From contig NW_027270036.1 in the NCBI RefSeq assembly GCF_030848805.1, forward strand, positions 257,965 through 321,964: 64,000 nt of DNA, written 5' to 3'. Under the pieces are notes generated by a model. That model searched no databases, had not been told where the DNA came from, and saw only the letters and a program-made list of their open reading frames with translations. Shown here in pieces: positions 31,125 to 42,200 of this stretch. Every line of letters begins with the position of its first letter. Position 1 is the stretch's first letter. Source of the stretch: Temnothorax longispinosus (lineage: Eukaryota > Arthropoda > Insecta > Hymenoptera > Formicidae). Position numbers and translations under genes: made by a program.

Positions 31125-31255
31125 GAAGTTGTAAATGCTGTCGACGTCTGATTGACGTCGATCTGATTTGCTATTTCGATCTGGGAAAGCTGTAGACGCC
31201 ATCGACGTCTGATCGATGTCGATCCGATTTACCATTTCCCCCTGGGGAGGTCGGT
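31125..31255 (+). repeat. Short tandem duplication around ATCGACGTCTGAT
   Basis: GCTGTCGACGTCTGATTGAC...TGGGAA and GCCATCGACGTCTGATCGAT...TGGGGA are two ~63-bp copies. Bases 30766-31125 are AT-rich with no feature. Confidence 0.55.
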
Positions 31256-31330
31256 TGAACAGAGGAAAAAAAGACTCATAATAACTTCACGGCATATAAT
31301 CACTACGACCGTCGGCGAATTTCTCAAGAT

Positions 31331-31780
31331 TTGGAGGGAAATTCTCCGAAAAGCAAATCGGATTCGAGAGATGCTGTTGCAGCTGGCATGCATGATGTCG
31401 CGGAGGAAATCACGGTATTACAGCGAAACATAAAGCACGGCGGCGTTCTCACAATTTTACAAATGCCAACTCGTGCGAAAGGAAATCGCAGAAAGACACA
31501 GCCGATGCACTTATGCGAGATATTAAAGAAGAAATAAACATGAAAATTGAGAAAGAATGTTGAAAATATTGGAAAAACGATTTCCGAAATCGAGGAGAAC
31601 TCCTGGGGATTGGAGTTACAATTAAGGATTCGAGTTACTAAGGATCTCAGTCAAGAATACGATTGGGTGGACAATGACGAGTCTAACGATCGGGATTTAT
31701 CATCCTTGGAACGTTCATTCGATTCGACAAATGCCGAAAAGTCATCGATGTTCGTTAGTACCGTGTTGGCAGACGTCTAG
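31331..31780 (+). pseudogene. Degenerate coding-like region of unknown origin
   Basis: Two open frames (from 31331 and 31547) and a third that overlaps them (ADALMRDIKEEINMKIEKE) suggest a broken gene with frameshifts. The second frame ends acidic and Ser-rich (NDESNDRDLSSLERSFDS). The charged helical text resembles retroelement gag heads, but nothing is decisive. I cannot name it. Confidence 0.3.
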
Positions 31781-31983
31781 AAGAAAGAGATACAGATATT
31801 CGATCGATTGCAAATTCGACGAGAGCACGGAGACGGCTTACCGGAGTGTTTTCCACGATTGCATCGATTTCAGCGTTCAGCAGCCACAACTGTTGAGTTT
31901 GTCTTAAACACTCTGCGTCGATTGGTTGGTTCTAAAAGTAAGAGCCAATCATGTTCGACCGCTACTGAGCTGCTTGGTCTGCT

Positions 31984-32127
31984 ATAAAGCCTTGTGCACA
32001 CGATACTAGAAATCGATCCGAGTTTCGGTTTAAGCCAATCAACTTGCAGCTCTTACAGAAAAGCAGCAGTTTCATTGGCTTAAACCGAAACTCGGACCGA
32101 TTTCTAGTATCGTGTACACAAGGCTTA
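31984..32127. mobile_element. Hairpin MITE A with shared core
   Basis: TAAAGCCTTGTGCACACGAT pairs with ATCGTGTACACAAGGCTTA. The centre reads AGCCAATCAACTTGCAGCTC, then TTACAGAAAAGCAGC, then ATTGGCT. Confidence 0.8.
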
Positions 32128-32128
32128 A

Positions 32129-32266
32129 AGCCCGGTGTCCACGATGCAAGAACTGTGTCCAAGTTTCAATTTAAGCCAATCAACTTGCAGCTCTTACAGA
32201 AAAGTAGCAGTTTTATTGGCTTAAATCGAAACTTGGACACAGTTCTTGCATCGTAGACACCGGGCA
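32129..32266. mobile_element. Hairpin MITE B with shared core
   Basis: AGCCCGGTGTCCACGATGCA pairs with TGCATCGTAGACACCGGGC. The core is the same as in hairpin A with one or two changes, though the stem is unrelated. Confidence 0.8.
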
Positions 32267-32267
32267 T

Positions 32268-32799
32268 AAAGGAATCCTATAGTGGCGGTAGTTACCGACA
32301 TTTTTTCATTTTAAGGAATCTTTGAATTGGCTTTACAGAATTGCAAGTTTTTGGTCTAGAATTAAAGTACGCACAAAAATCTACATCGCGTTATACGATT
32401 TCATATCGGGAACGAAAAAAAATTAAAAATTTTACTAATTTGGGCACATACAACTGTCATCTGACGACAATAACAAAATTACTGCAGTTTATATATATAT
32501 AATGACAGCAAGGCGACGTAGGGACAACATGTAGGAACAATATCGTGTAAATAAAACTAAGATTCAACGTCTAGAAAAAAAGATTCTGTAAAATGAAGTT
32601 TTATTAAGCAAAAGCACATTCAGGTTGATAGGATAAGCAGTAAGTATTGCGTGTAGCGAGAGATGGCGCAGCAATCGAACAAAGACAGATGCCTCTCGTT
32701 AGACAAGGACAGATATAGATATAGAACATAGAAAACAGGATTAGAAATGTTGACATTACCGACGTCGAAGAAGTTCGGCCTTCGCTATAAGATCCCCTT
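32268..32799 (+). mobile_element. TTAA-type non-autonomous element, copy 1
   Basis: The ends are AAGGAATCCTATAG and CTATAAGATCCCCTT, inverted and related to AAGGGGATCCTATAG. The copy is ~530 bp. Two more copies lie at 33951-34491 (same direction, diverged) and 34654-35181 (inverted, close match). Confidence 0.75.
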
Positions 32800-33952
32800 A
32801 AGGAGGTTGAAGCAGTTTGGTCAACTCTAGATTTTAGTTTGTAAAAAATATATATGATAGTATAGGATCTACCGCATGTGTGAGAATTATTTCAGATTTA
32901 TTGACCATCCAGAAGCTGAGATATTAATTTCCAAAAATGCGTCATTTTACATGGGGTTAGATGGAGAAAGCGTTGACGGCGATGATTGATCCCAATTTTC
33001 TTTAATATCTAGTCTATATAAACGTTCAAAAAACGTGCCTACGCGTACAGTAAATTAATGCGAACATTTAGAACGCAAGAAAACACGTATTCACCATCTA
33101 ATAACAAATATATTACAAGTTAAAGCGATCGAAATTAGACTGAAATAGCAGTTGATAGTTCGCGAGTAGGTAGATGTGGCAACGCAGCGTCGCCAGCGTT
33201 TTGGCTGTACCCGAATCCTGTCGGTATGTGCACATTTTTGTGGTTCTCTTCCGTGCTATGTCCACGATTTTTTTATTCTCTTTGGAAATAAAACCAAAAA
33301 ATCATGAATCTAACGGAAGAAAACCAAAAAATTGTGAACATAACATAAAAGAGATCCCTAAAATCGTTGACATTACCACAAAATAGTAGACACAGCACGG
33401 AAGAGAACCAAAAACGTGCACATACCGACAGGATTTGGGTATAGCCACGGTCTCGCGGCGGGCACCTAACCTATCCAGAATGACAGAAAATTCACCGGCA
33501 TGTTTACGTTTAGCAACTGCCGTTACGTGGCTCAACACAGAGGCGAGTACTGCTACCAACCCCATAAAAGTGAAACGTTGCCAAGTTTCAATCGTATTTA
33601 ATATAATCGACGGAAAGTTATTAAAAAATCGATAGCTTATATAATTGTCAAGGGAGCTACCAGTAAGAATCATTATTTCATTCTATCAACGGCAAAACAT
33701 ATATTCATGCCATTTTTATATTGAAATAATTAGCAATACTACAAGTTTTCAAGTTGGCATTGGCAAAAAAGTGTTTCGTTTTTAGCTAATTAAAATATAC
33801 AGATGCATAATATGATACTTTTACTATACGTTTTATGCAATAGCAGCGTATAGAGAATAAAATGATACCTAACACAGATTTTTTAATGACCTAATAAAAA
33901 ACTTTTTTCTAAACCGTCAATTGACTCAACTGGATCGCTTCAACCTCCTTAA
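32798..33952. mobile_element. TTAA-flanked element, TIR AAGGAGGTTGAAGC
   Basis: It starts TTAAGGAGGTTGAAGC and ends GCTTCAACCTCCTTAA. A 14-bp inverted repeat with TTAA at each end suggests a piggyBac-type MITE of ~1.15 kb. It holds an inner inverted repeat at 33197-33455 (CCGAATCCTGTCGGTATGTG / CACATACCGACAGGATTTGG). No transposase seen. Confidence 0.75.
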
Positions 33953-34491
33953 GGGGATCCTGCAGCCGTATGATTTACCGACATTATCGTTAATCGATGG
34001 ATCTTTTAATTGGCTTTACAAAATTGCAAGTTTTTAGTCTAGAATTAAAGTCTGCACAAAAATCTAGGGTGGAAAACGCGATTTTATATCAAAAGCACCA
34101 AAAAATTAAAAATATTACTTATTGGGGCACATACACAGCTGTCACTTGACGACAATATTTGCTTAAAACAAAAATTCTACAGTTTATACGTACATAATGT
34201 TTATCATCCACCCTTGGGAAAACATGTAGGAATAATATCGTTTAAGTAGAAGTAAGATTCAATGCGTACAAAAAAAGATCCATCTAATAATTATTTTAGT
34301 AATGAAAATACGGATGCAGGATGACAAGAAGAGCAGCAACAATAGTTGCCGGATCTTGCGTAAGATGGCGAGCAATCGAAAAAAGGACAGATGTCATTTC
34401 GTTAGACAAAGACAGATATAGGGAAAACAAAATTAGAAAGGTTGACATTATCGACATCGAGGAAGTTCGCCAGTCACTGCAGGATCCCCTT
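33951..34491 (+). mobile_element. TTAA-type non-autonomous element, copy 2 (diverged)
   Basis: AAGGGGATCCTGCAG to CTGCAGGATCCCCTT. The internal text follows copy 1 with many differences, so it is an older copy. Confidence 0.7.
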
Positions 34492-34492
34492 A

Positions 34493-34653
34493 AAGGTGGA
34501 AGCACATAAAATTGCAGGAGCCATGAGCAGAATACAGAAGCCATATGCGCATGCGCTATGGTATCTGTTAGAGCTCTTCAGATACCATAGCGCATGCGCA
34601 TATGGCTTCTGCATTCTGCTCATGGCTTCTGCAATTTTATGTGCTTCCACCTT
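34493..34653. mobile_element. Hairpin MITE, TIR AGGTGGAAGCACATAAAATT, copy 1
   Basis: The complement of AGGTGGAAGCACATAAAATT closes the element at the right. It contains CATATGCGCATGCGCTATGG on both strands. It sits between two TTAA-type elements. Confidence 0.8.
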
Positions 34654-35181
34654 AAGGGGATCCTATAGCGAAGGCCGAACTTCCTCGACGTCGGTAATGT
34701 CAACATTTCTAATCCTGTTTTCTATGTTATATATCTATATCTGTCCTTGTCTAACGAGAGGCATCTGTCTTTGTTCGAATGCTGCGCCATCTCTCGCTAT
34801 ACGCAATACTGCTTATCCTATCAACCTGAATGTGCTTTTGCTTAATAAAACTTCATTTTACAAAATCTTTTTTTCTAGACGTTGAATCTTAGTTTTATTT
34901 ACACGATATTGTTCCTACATGTTGTCCCTACGTCGCCTTGGTGTCATTATATATATATAAACTGTAGTAATTTTGTTATTGTCGTCAGATGACAGTTGTA
35001 TGTGCCCAAATTAGTAAAATTTTTAATTTTTTTTCGTTCCCGATATGAAATCGTATAACGCGATGTAGATTTTTGTGCGTACTTTAATTCTAGACCAAAA
35101 ACTTGCAATTCTGTAAAGCCAATTCAAAGATTCCTTAAAATGAAAAAATGTCGGTAACTACCGCCACTATAGGATCCCCTT
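34654..35181 (-). mobile_element. TTAA-type non-autonomous element, copy 3 (inverted)
   Basis: Reverse complement of copy 1, with over 500 bp matching closely (AAGGGGATCCTATAGCG to CTATAGGATCCCCTT). Confidence 0.8.
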
Positions 35182-35183
35182 AA

Positions 35184-35342
35184 AGGTGGAAGCACATAAA
35201 ATTGCAGGAGCCATGAGCAGAATGCAGAAGCCATATGCGCATGCGCTGTGGTATCTGTAGAGCTCTACAAATACCATAGCGCATGCGCATATGGCTTCTG
35301 CATTCTGCTCAAGGCTCCTGCAATTTTATGTGCTTCTACCTT
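35184..35342. mobile_element. Hairpin MITE, TIR AGGTGGAAGCACATAAAATT, copy 2
   Basis: Same structure as copy 1 (AAATTGCAGGAGCCATGAGC at left and its complement with one change at right). Confidence 0.8.
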
Positions 35343-35350
35343 AATGGCTC

Positions 35351-35498
35351 CTGCCCACAGGACGCGGAAACGCTTGCCGCGCGGCAAGAAGCGACGCGGT
35401 AGCCAATCACCGTGTCGCTTTTCCGTAAGAACCAAAAGTTTATTGGCTACCGCGTCGCTTCTTGCCGCGCGGCAAGCGTTTCCGCGTCCTGTGGGCAG
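35351..35498. mobile_element. GC-rich hairpin MITE C with shared core
   Basis: CTGCCCACAGGACGCGGAAA pairs with TTTCCGCGTCCTGTGGGCAG. The stem continues through GCTTGCCGCGCGGCAAGAAG. The centre, read on the other strand, is AGCCAATAAACTTTTGGTTC, then TTACGGAAAAGC, then ATTGGCT, matching the core of hairpins A and B. Confidence 0.8.
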
Positions 35499-35505
35499 AA
35501 GCCAT

Positions 35506-36204
35506 AAGGGTCGACAGGAGTAATGGTGGAAGCACATAAAATTGCAGGAGCCATGAGCAAAACGCAGAAGCCATATGCGCATGCGCTATGGTATCTGCCT
35601 GTATTCTGCCCATGACTGTGGCTTCTGAATTTTCAATCTACATAAACTATGCTTATGTATTTTTATGTAGATTGAAAATTCAGAAGCCATGGGCAGAATG
35701 CAGATACCATAGCGCATGCGCATATGAGTTCTGCATTCTGCTCATGGCTCCTGCAATTTTATGTGCTTCCACCTTAACACTACCGACCTCTGTCGGGTTG
35801 CTTAGCTGCGAGTCCGCATTTTATTTATTATAAATTTTTTAAGAGCCAAAATGGAAAATCCGGCTCTGTACCAGCTTGCGGCTGATCTTACTGATTAAAA
35901 CGAGCATAAGTTTAATGAGATTCGTTAATTAATTTGGCTAAAATTTGGGATAACCTTTTCTAAGCAGCTTTTTCAGGCTTGCTTAGAACTGCAAAGCTGC
36001 TTAGGAACGGTTATCCCAAATTTTAGCCAAATTAATTAACGAATCTCATTAAACTTATGCTCGTTTTAATCAGTAAGATCAGCCGCAAGCTGGTACAGAG
36101 CCGGATTTTCCATTTTGGCTTTTAAAAAATTTATAATAAATAATATACGGACTCGCAGCTAAGCAACCCGACAGAGGTCGGTAGTGTTACTCCTGTCGAC
36201 CCTT
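35506..36204. mobile_element. Foldback MITE (AAGGGTCGACAGGAGTAA ends), copy 1, split by a nested MITE
   Basis: The left end AAGGGTCGACAGGAGTAA is separated from the rest (CACTACCGACCTCTGTCGGG, 35778) by the insertion at 35524-35774. The right end is TTACTCCTGTCGACCCTT. Long inverted arms meet near 35970. It ends ~58 bp before the first DNMT3 coding exon. Confidence 0.85.
35524..35774. mobile_element. Nested hairpin MITE, TIR TGGTGGAAGCAC, copy 3 with TAA TSD
   Basis: TAA at 35521-35523 and 35775-35777 flank TGGTGGAAGCAC...GTGCTTCCACCT. A TAA target repeat suggests a PIF/Harbinger-type origin. It inserted into the foldback after that element had arrived. Confidence 0.8.
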
Positions 36205-36261
36205 CGCATGTTACATCAAGTATCACGTGGTATCACGAAATGTCAGATACTTTCACAGTGC

Positions 36262-39200
36262 ATGGCCAAAAACAGTTCTCTTCACGATTCGGACGAGGAT
36301 ATAGAATTCCCAAGTCAATCTGACGATATAATCACGTATAGAAATAAAAATAAAACAATTAGGAGATCGGCATCGATGGACTACAGCATTAAGAATGAAG
36401 ACGATAATGTCAAGGTGAGCGAATTTTTACTTACATATTCATTAACACAGTTGCTTGTGAGATTGACATGTCAAATTTGTTTTAAAAATTGTATAAAGTT
36501 TTTTTAATATAAGAACCCACACAGCACAGGATATCCTGAGGGACATTTATTGTGTATCCACTGGATATCCACCGGTTACTGAGATATCCCAAATGTCTGT
36601 AGGACGTCCCTCAGATAAAGTGTGCTGTGTGGGAAGGATAGAGAGAGTGAGCATATAAAAAAAGGACTTTTATGTATAACAATATATAGTTTTGAAATGA
36701 TATATTTGTCGAAGTAATCTTTGGAAATTTTCGAAAGACTCGATTAATTCTGTGAGTCACGTACCGTTTATCTAATTTAGAAAAAGTAAATGCAAACAAT
36801 GTGTGTTAAAAAAAAATTATACAAGAGGATCCATAAATTATACAAAAGCATAAAATCCATAATTAATATATGTAAACGTAATAATACACGATATATGTTT
36901 GAATGTAATGTTAATAGGTCCAAGGTAGAGGTACCAAAAACCCAAAACTTAATAGCAAAATAAATGTAATGCGACAATTCCCGTGTGACAAGGGTAACAA
37001 TTTGGATGATGGTGATAAAAAGGAAAGTGGTCCACGCAGGGTGACTAGGGCTCTGGTAAAGACCAAAAACCAAAGTAAAGTAAATCATCATGTCGGGAAG
37101 CTAGTGTGGGGATCCTTTGGAGAATGGTGGCCAGGTAAATATATTAAAGATATATATTACGGATTTTACTGCGTGAAGTTGGGAATTAACGTTGTGATTG
37201 ATGTTTCTGCTTAATTAGATATACCGTTTTCGTTGTACTCGCAATTACATCTTAGATATTAAATAACTCATCTGTTTTTGAGTACTTAATTTTCTCTTAA
37301 AGAAAGTGTGTTTTTTTTTAAATTGAAAACGTGATATTGCAGCACTGATAGTTGACGCCAAACATGTAGGAATGGCTCCTGCGCCTAGCAAGTTGTGGGT
37401 CTTCTGGATCGGAGAATCGCAAATATCGTTGGTAAGTTAGTAGGGTGTTTCGAGCGATAAGAAGCTTTTTCATAAAAAAAAAACAATGAGATGTAATTGA
37501 TGAGATGTGATTTCAGCTCAGAGAAGGAACACAAATACAACCGTTCTCGAGGTGTTTGGAGGAGCGATTGTCACTGATAGGCAAACCGTCACGTAAAAAT
37601 GTTCGTGTGCACGCCATTAACACGACTATAAAGGTTGTTTGATATCTCTATGAGAATAAAATAAAAGACAGTAAGAATTACATAAGGAATTACTTCTAAA
37701 AATGCGGATGTGCTGTTACGATTATTTTAGATGCTTCACCAACGTTACAACGGCAATCTGACAGAGCCTTATTATTTTTGGATACGACGGAACATAGATA
37801 TGGAGACATGTAAGTCATAAAAACCTACGAATTATCTTTCGTAACCGTTGCAAATAAATGCAAAAATTATTTGGTATGGCAGTGGACGACCTATCATTTT
37901 ATCCATATCCGGAAGACATACAAGCAAAATTGGATGAATTGAGGGAAAGGAACGAAAAAGCTACTAAAAAATGTATATTGAGTCGGAGAAGTATGTCTTT
38001 TTTTACGTCTGTAATGTTCGCATACTCTGCTTGAAATGTTAAATTAATACCCTCTACAGGTTCACCGGAAGTACCACCGACAAAAAAGCAGAAAGTGGAA
38101 AAAAATAAAGATACAACTACAAGTTGGAAACAGATCGATGATGAGCGTTTAGATCTGCAAAACCAACAGCCTGGTGTAATAGCTTGGGCGAAAATCCCTG
38201 GACACTGTTGGTGGCCCGGTATAAGCGCATTTGTTCTTTTGCCTTTTTTTTTAACTAACCTTTTGCTTAATCTGACCTCATAAGTATGAAGAATTTTTTA
38301 CATTTTTTTCAGCGATGATTATTGATTATCGCGACTGTTGCTTGAAAGAACCGAGGTTTGGATGTCAATGGATTATGTGGTATGGAGATTATCAAGTTTC
38401 AGAGGTGATTATGTTTAATATCAACACTCGAATTAAAAAGAAAACATTTGCATATGTTTCTTTTTTTGTTTTATGTTCTGTTTTATATAGCAAAATTATC
38501 GATCATTATGTATTTTTATATTTACTAGGTACGTCATCTCGATATTTTGAAATTTCACAAAGGAATAGAAAAAATGTGCAAGTACATTAAAAATACGAGT
38601 AGGCAGCCGTATCTTGAAGGCGTACTTCAAGCTTCTAAGGTAAAATATTTAAGGAATTATTTATCTAATCAATAATATATTTATATAATATTTTTATACA
38701 ATAATATTATAGTAAATCGTAAACGGACCCTCGAGAATTAACAAAACGGGAAGAAAAGAGGCTATAAGGGTCAAACGCGGTTCTTCTTGCGTAATGTCTC
38801 ATTTATTCATCTTCTTGGATATAACTTCAAACGTTTCGGCTCAATTTCGAGCCATCCTCAGCGATAACAATGGTTAGCCCACGATCTCCAAACCAAATAG
38901 CAAACTCGTCGACTCGTGTTATTTGTACCAAATGATCCTTATCTGTAAGATTTTGATGTATAAAATCAAAACTTAATTAACCCGAGACAGTGATTAACTT
39001 ACCAAATGGCCAAAGAGAACGTGGGAATTAATAAATAATCGAAGTGACTTGTCGGTAACATCGACCTTTTGAAAACGACAGACGGAATAAAAACATTTAA
39101 CGTAACGCAGTCAGAATTCGAATGTATACATAGATAGTTGTGTCGATGATAAAAGTATTATTGTGATAAAATTCAAAATACCAATGAGAGCACGAGAGCT

Positions 39201-42200
39201 CGACGCGTCATAACAATTGTACAGCCAATAAGGACATCAATCGTAGGCATGGTTTACAATTTATTTAAAATAGTTATGTATGCGTGATTTAGAAAATCGG
39301 TGTCATTTTGCAAATTAATACTATTTTTCTATTAATATTAGTTTTATGTGAATCATTTCAGAAATTAGTCTCCTGGATAAATATTTCTCTTTGTCTAGGA
39401 TTTCCACATTCTCCCAGTCAAAATCGTGATCTAGATTCTGCCTGTGTTCATTGACGACAGATTGTGTCGAGGTAATTCTATTAATGTGGCTCCGATGTTC
39501 AGAAATTCGAGTTTTTAATTGCCTTTTAGTTTGGCCTACGTATGACGCGTCACATTCTCTACAGGAAATTTTGTAAACCACATTTTTATTCGATTGAGCT
39601 GGGAGGACATCCTTTTGTACTTTAATAAATTTTTTAAGTTTGTTTAGGCTGAAGAAAGACAATCTGACATTAAGATCCCCGACAACTCTTGTAAAATCAT
39701 CGGAGATCCCCTCAACGTATGGAACAGTAAACCATTTACGCCGTTCTTCCTCGCAAATGGTTAGAGATTCATCCTGTCTGCGAGTGCGTCTGTTAAGTAA
39801 CGCTTTAATTCTCATGTTGATAGTATCAAAAATAAATGTCAAAGGATAGTCGTTATATCCAAGAAGATGAATAAATGAGACATTACGTAAGAAGAACCGC
39901 GTTTGACCCTTATAGCCTCTTTTCTTCCCGTTTTAATAATATTATATTTTTATATAATCATTAATATTATAAATAATTTATTTGAATGTACGACATGTTG
40001 TGTTACACGTATGATGAATATTTTCTTGCAAAAATTTCCAAAAACCTTCATGACTTTACGAATCTGACTTTTTAGGATTATTGCTCACGTTTAGGATGCA
40101 ACACGGATAATTGGACTTTAGATAATGTCTTTAAATATTTTTCAAATAGTATTCACATACCAAATAACCAATTGCAAGTTTTGGACTCTAACAGGGTATA
40201 TGATAAGTATTCCGACATGATGATAAAAAAAATTAACGAACTTAAGTTCAAGTCAGATATAGATGATACTGAACGGAAGCGTGATATAAAAGCGAGCGGT
40301 AAGTTAGATTGTATACAAATTGTGCGTATAAATAATAAATTAAAACTCTTTAATTTTTTTATATATTATTTTTTCATCAACCGCAGATGATTTTCGCCGC
40401 GCAATGTCAGGAGAATGCGACATAGAAAAATTATGTTTAAAATGTTTGACGATTCCTAAAGGTAAAAAGGAGGAACATCCGTTCTTTACAGGAGCCTTAT
40501 GTAAAGAATGCTCGGTATGTGATAAAAAAGACACGTTCTTTCATAAATTTTTAACAAAGTAATCGTAGAAAGATGATGATTACGCGGTCAAACCTATTTT
40601 CTAAGCACAACGAGAAGCGTTATATCATCTGTTTTTCTTTTTTCAGTACGAATTTAAACAGTGTATGTTCGTGTATGGGAACGATGGCAAGTGCGTAAGT
40701 ATTCGGCAGCTCCGGCGATATTTAAAGATTGAAATATTAATTGTTGCTTTGTTTCACATTTGATTTCAGTTTTATTGCACAGTTTGCGCTAGTACCGGTA
40801 CTCTTCTTATTTGTGATTCAGAAGGATGTCCACGGTTAGTTCACTCGCGCTTGAAATAGATCTCTCGATCTCTGTCGCGTTGGAGTATATTTATTTAACG
40901 CGTTATCTATTTCAGTGTCTACTGTACAGCATGTCTGAAAATTTTGATATGTCCAGAATCATACGACAAAATGCTGAAAGAAGATCCATGGGAATGTTTT
41001 CTCTGCAGAGACGAAACCAAACAGCCCGCGGATATGATATTTCGTACGCGGTTAAATTGGAAAGAAAAATTTCCAAATATGTTCCGCACAACTCCTAATC
41101 TGACGTCTGATGTAGATGTTGAAAGTAATAAGAAGCAAAATGAAGCCGTGCGCGTGCTGTCGCTTTTTGACGGTTTGAGCGCTGGTAAGACAAAAATTTG
41201 CATTTGATTTATGATCATTTCTTTTTTGAAAGCTTGCGTTAAGTTGGCGCAAGTTACGCTCAAAAGATACATTTAAATATTATTTTTTGTATTCACTTTT
41301 TTAAATGGTATTTTTATATTTAATTCATATTTTTATATTTTTATATATTCAAAAGATAGTTTTAAATGTTATTTTTTATATTAAACACATAGGTTTTTTG
41401 GTACTTCAAAAATTGGGGCTTGAAGTGGACGTTTATTACGCTAGTGAAATTGATGAAAATGCATTAACGATTAGCTCCTCACACTTCGGCGACCGTATTA
41501 CTTATCTAGGAGATGTAAGAGACATAACGAAGGAAAAAATTCAAAAAATCGCACCGATTGACTTGCTAATCGGTGGGTCGCCATGCAACGACTTAAGTCT
41601 GGTCAATCCGGCGCGATTAGGTCTCCACGGTACTTCTCGACAATCAATATGTATCTCTCAAAAATTTTTGTGAGCAATAATGATGTTTATCTACCTTGTG
41701 ATCATAGATCCGAAGGGGACGGGCATTCTCTTTTTCGAGTACATCCGAATAAAAAAACTGTTGGAAAAAGCCAACAAAGGTCGGCACATGTTTTGGTTGT
41801 TCGAAAATGTCGCATCCATGCCAACCGAGTACATATTAGAAATTAACGAGTAAATTGAAATATTTTTTAACTTTAATCTAATGGCAAAGGGTAATATTAC
41901 GATCACGAAATTAACTTGTGTTAATTGCAGATATCTGGGACGGAAACCTGACGTTATAGATTCAGCGTATTTTTCGCCTCAGCACAGACTGAGACTTTAT
42001 TGGCATAATCTTCCCTTCAATCCATATTTGCAACTGTTTGAAAACTGTCAGGATGTTCAAGACAAGCTTACGCCAAACTTGAATCGGAAGGCCCTTTGTA
42101 AGAAACTTCATACAGTTACGGGCAGAACGGGTTCCCTACTGCAAGGTATCTTTACGTCCTACAATAGTTATTTGTGTAACAAGTGCTGTAAGATGAAAAT

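Noticed and set aside
36184..36261. Upstream extension of the first DNMT3 exon (frame open from 36184)
   Set aside because: It runs into the end of a foldback MITE and precedes a likely splice acceptor (TTTCACAG); the ATG at 36262 is the better start.
38820..38880. Complete hammerhead ribozyme in the Penelope terminal repeat
   Set aside because: The - strand has the core words CTGAGGA, a GGCTC/GAGCC stem and GAAAC, but I could not form a convincing stem I around the cleavage site. Reported only as resemblance.
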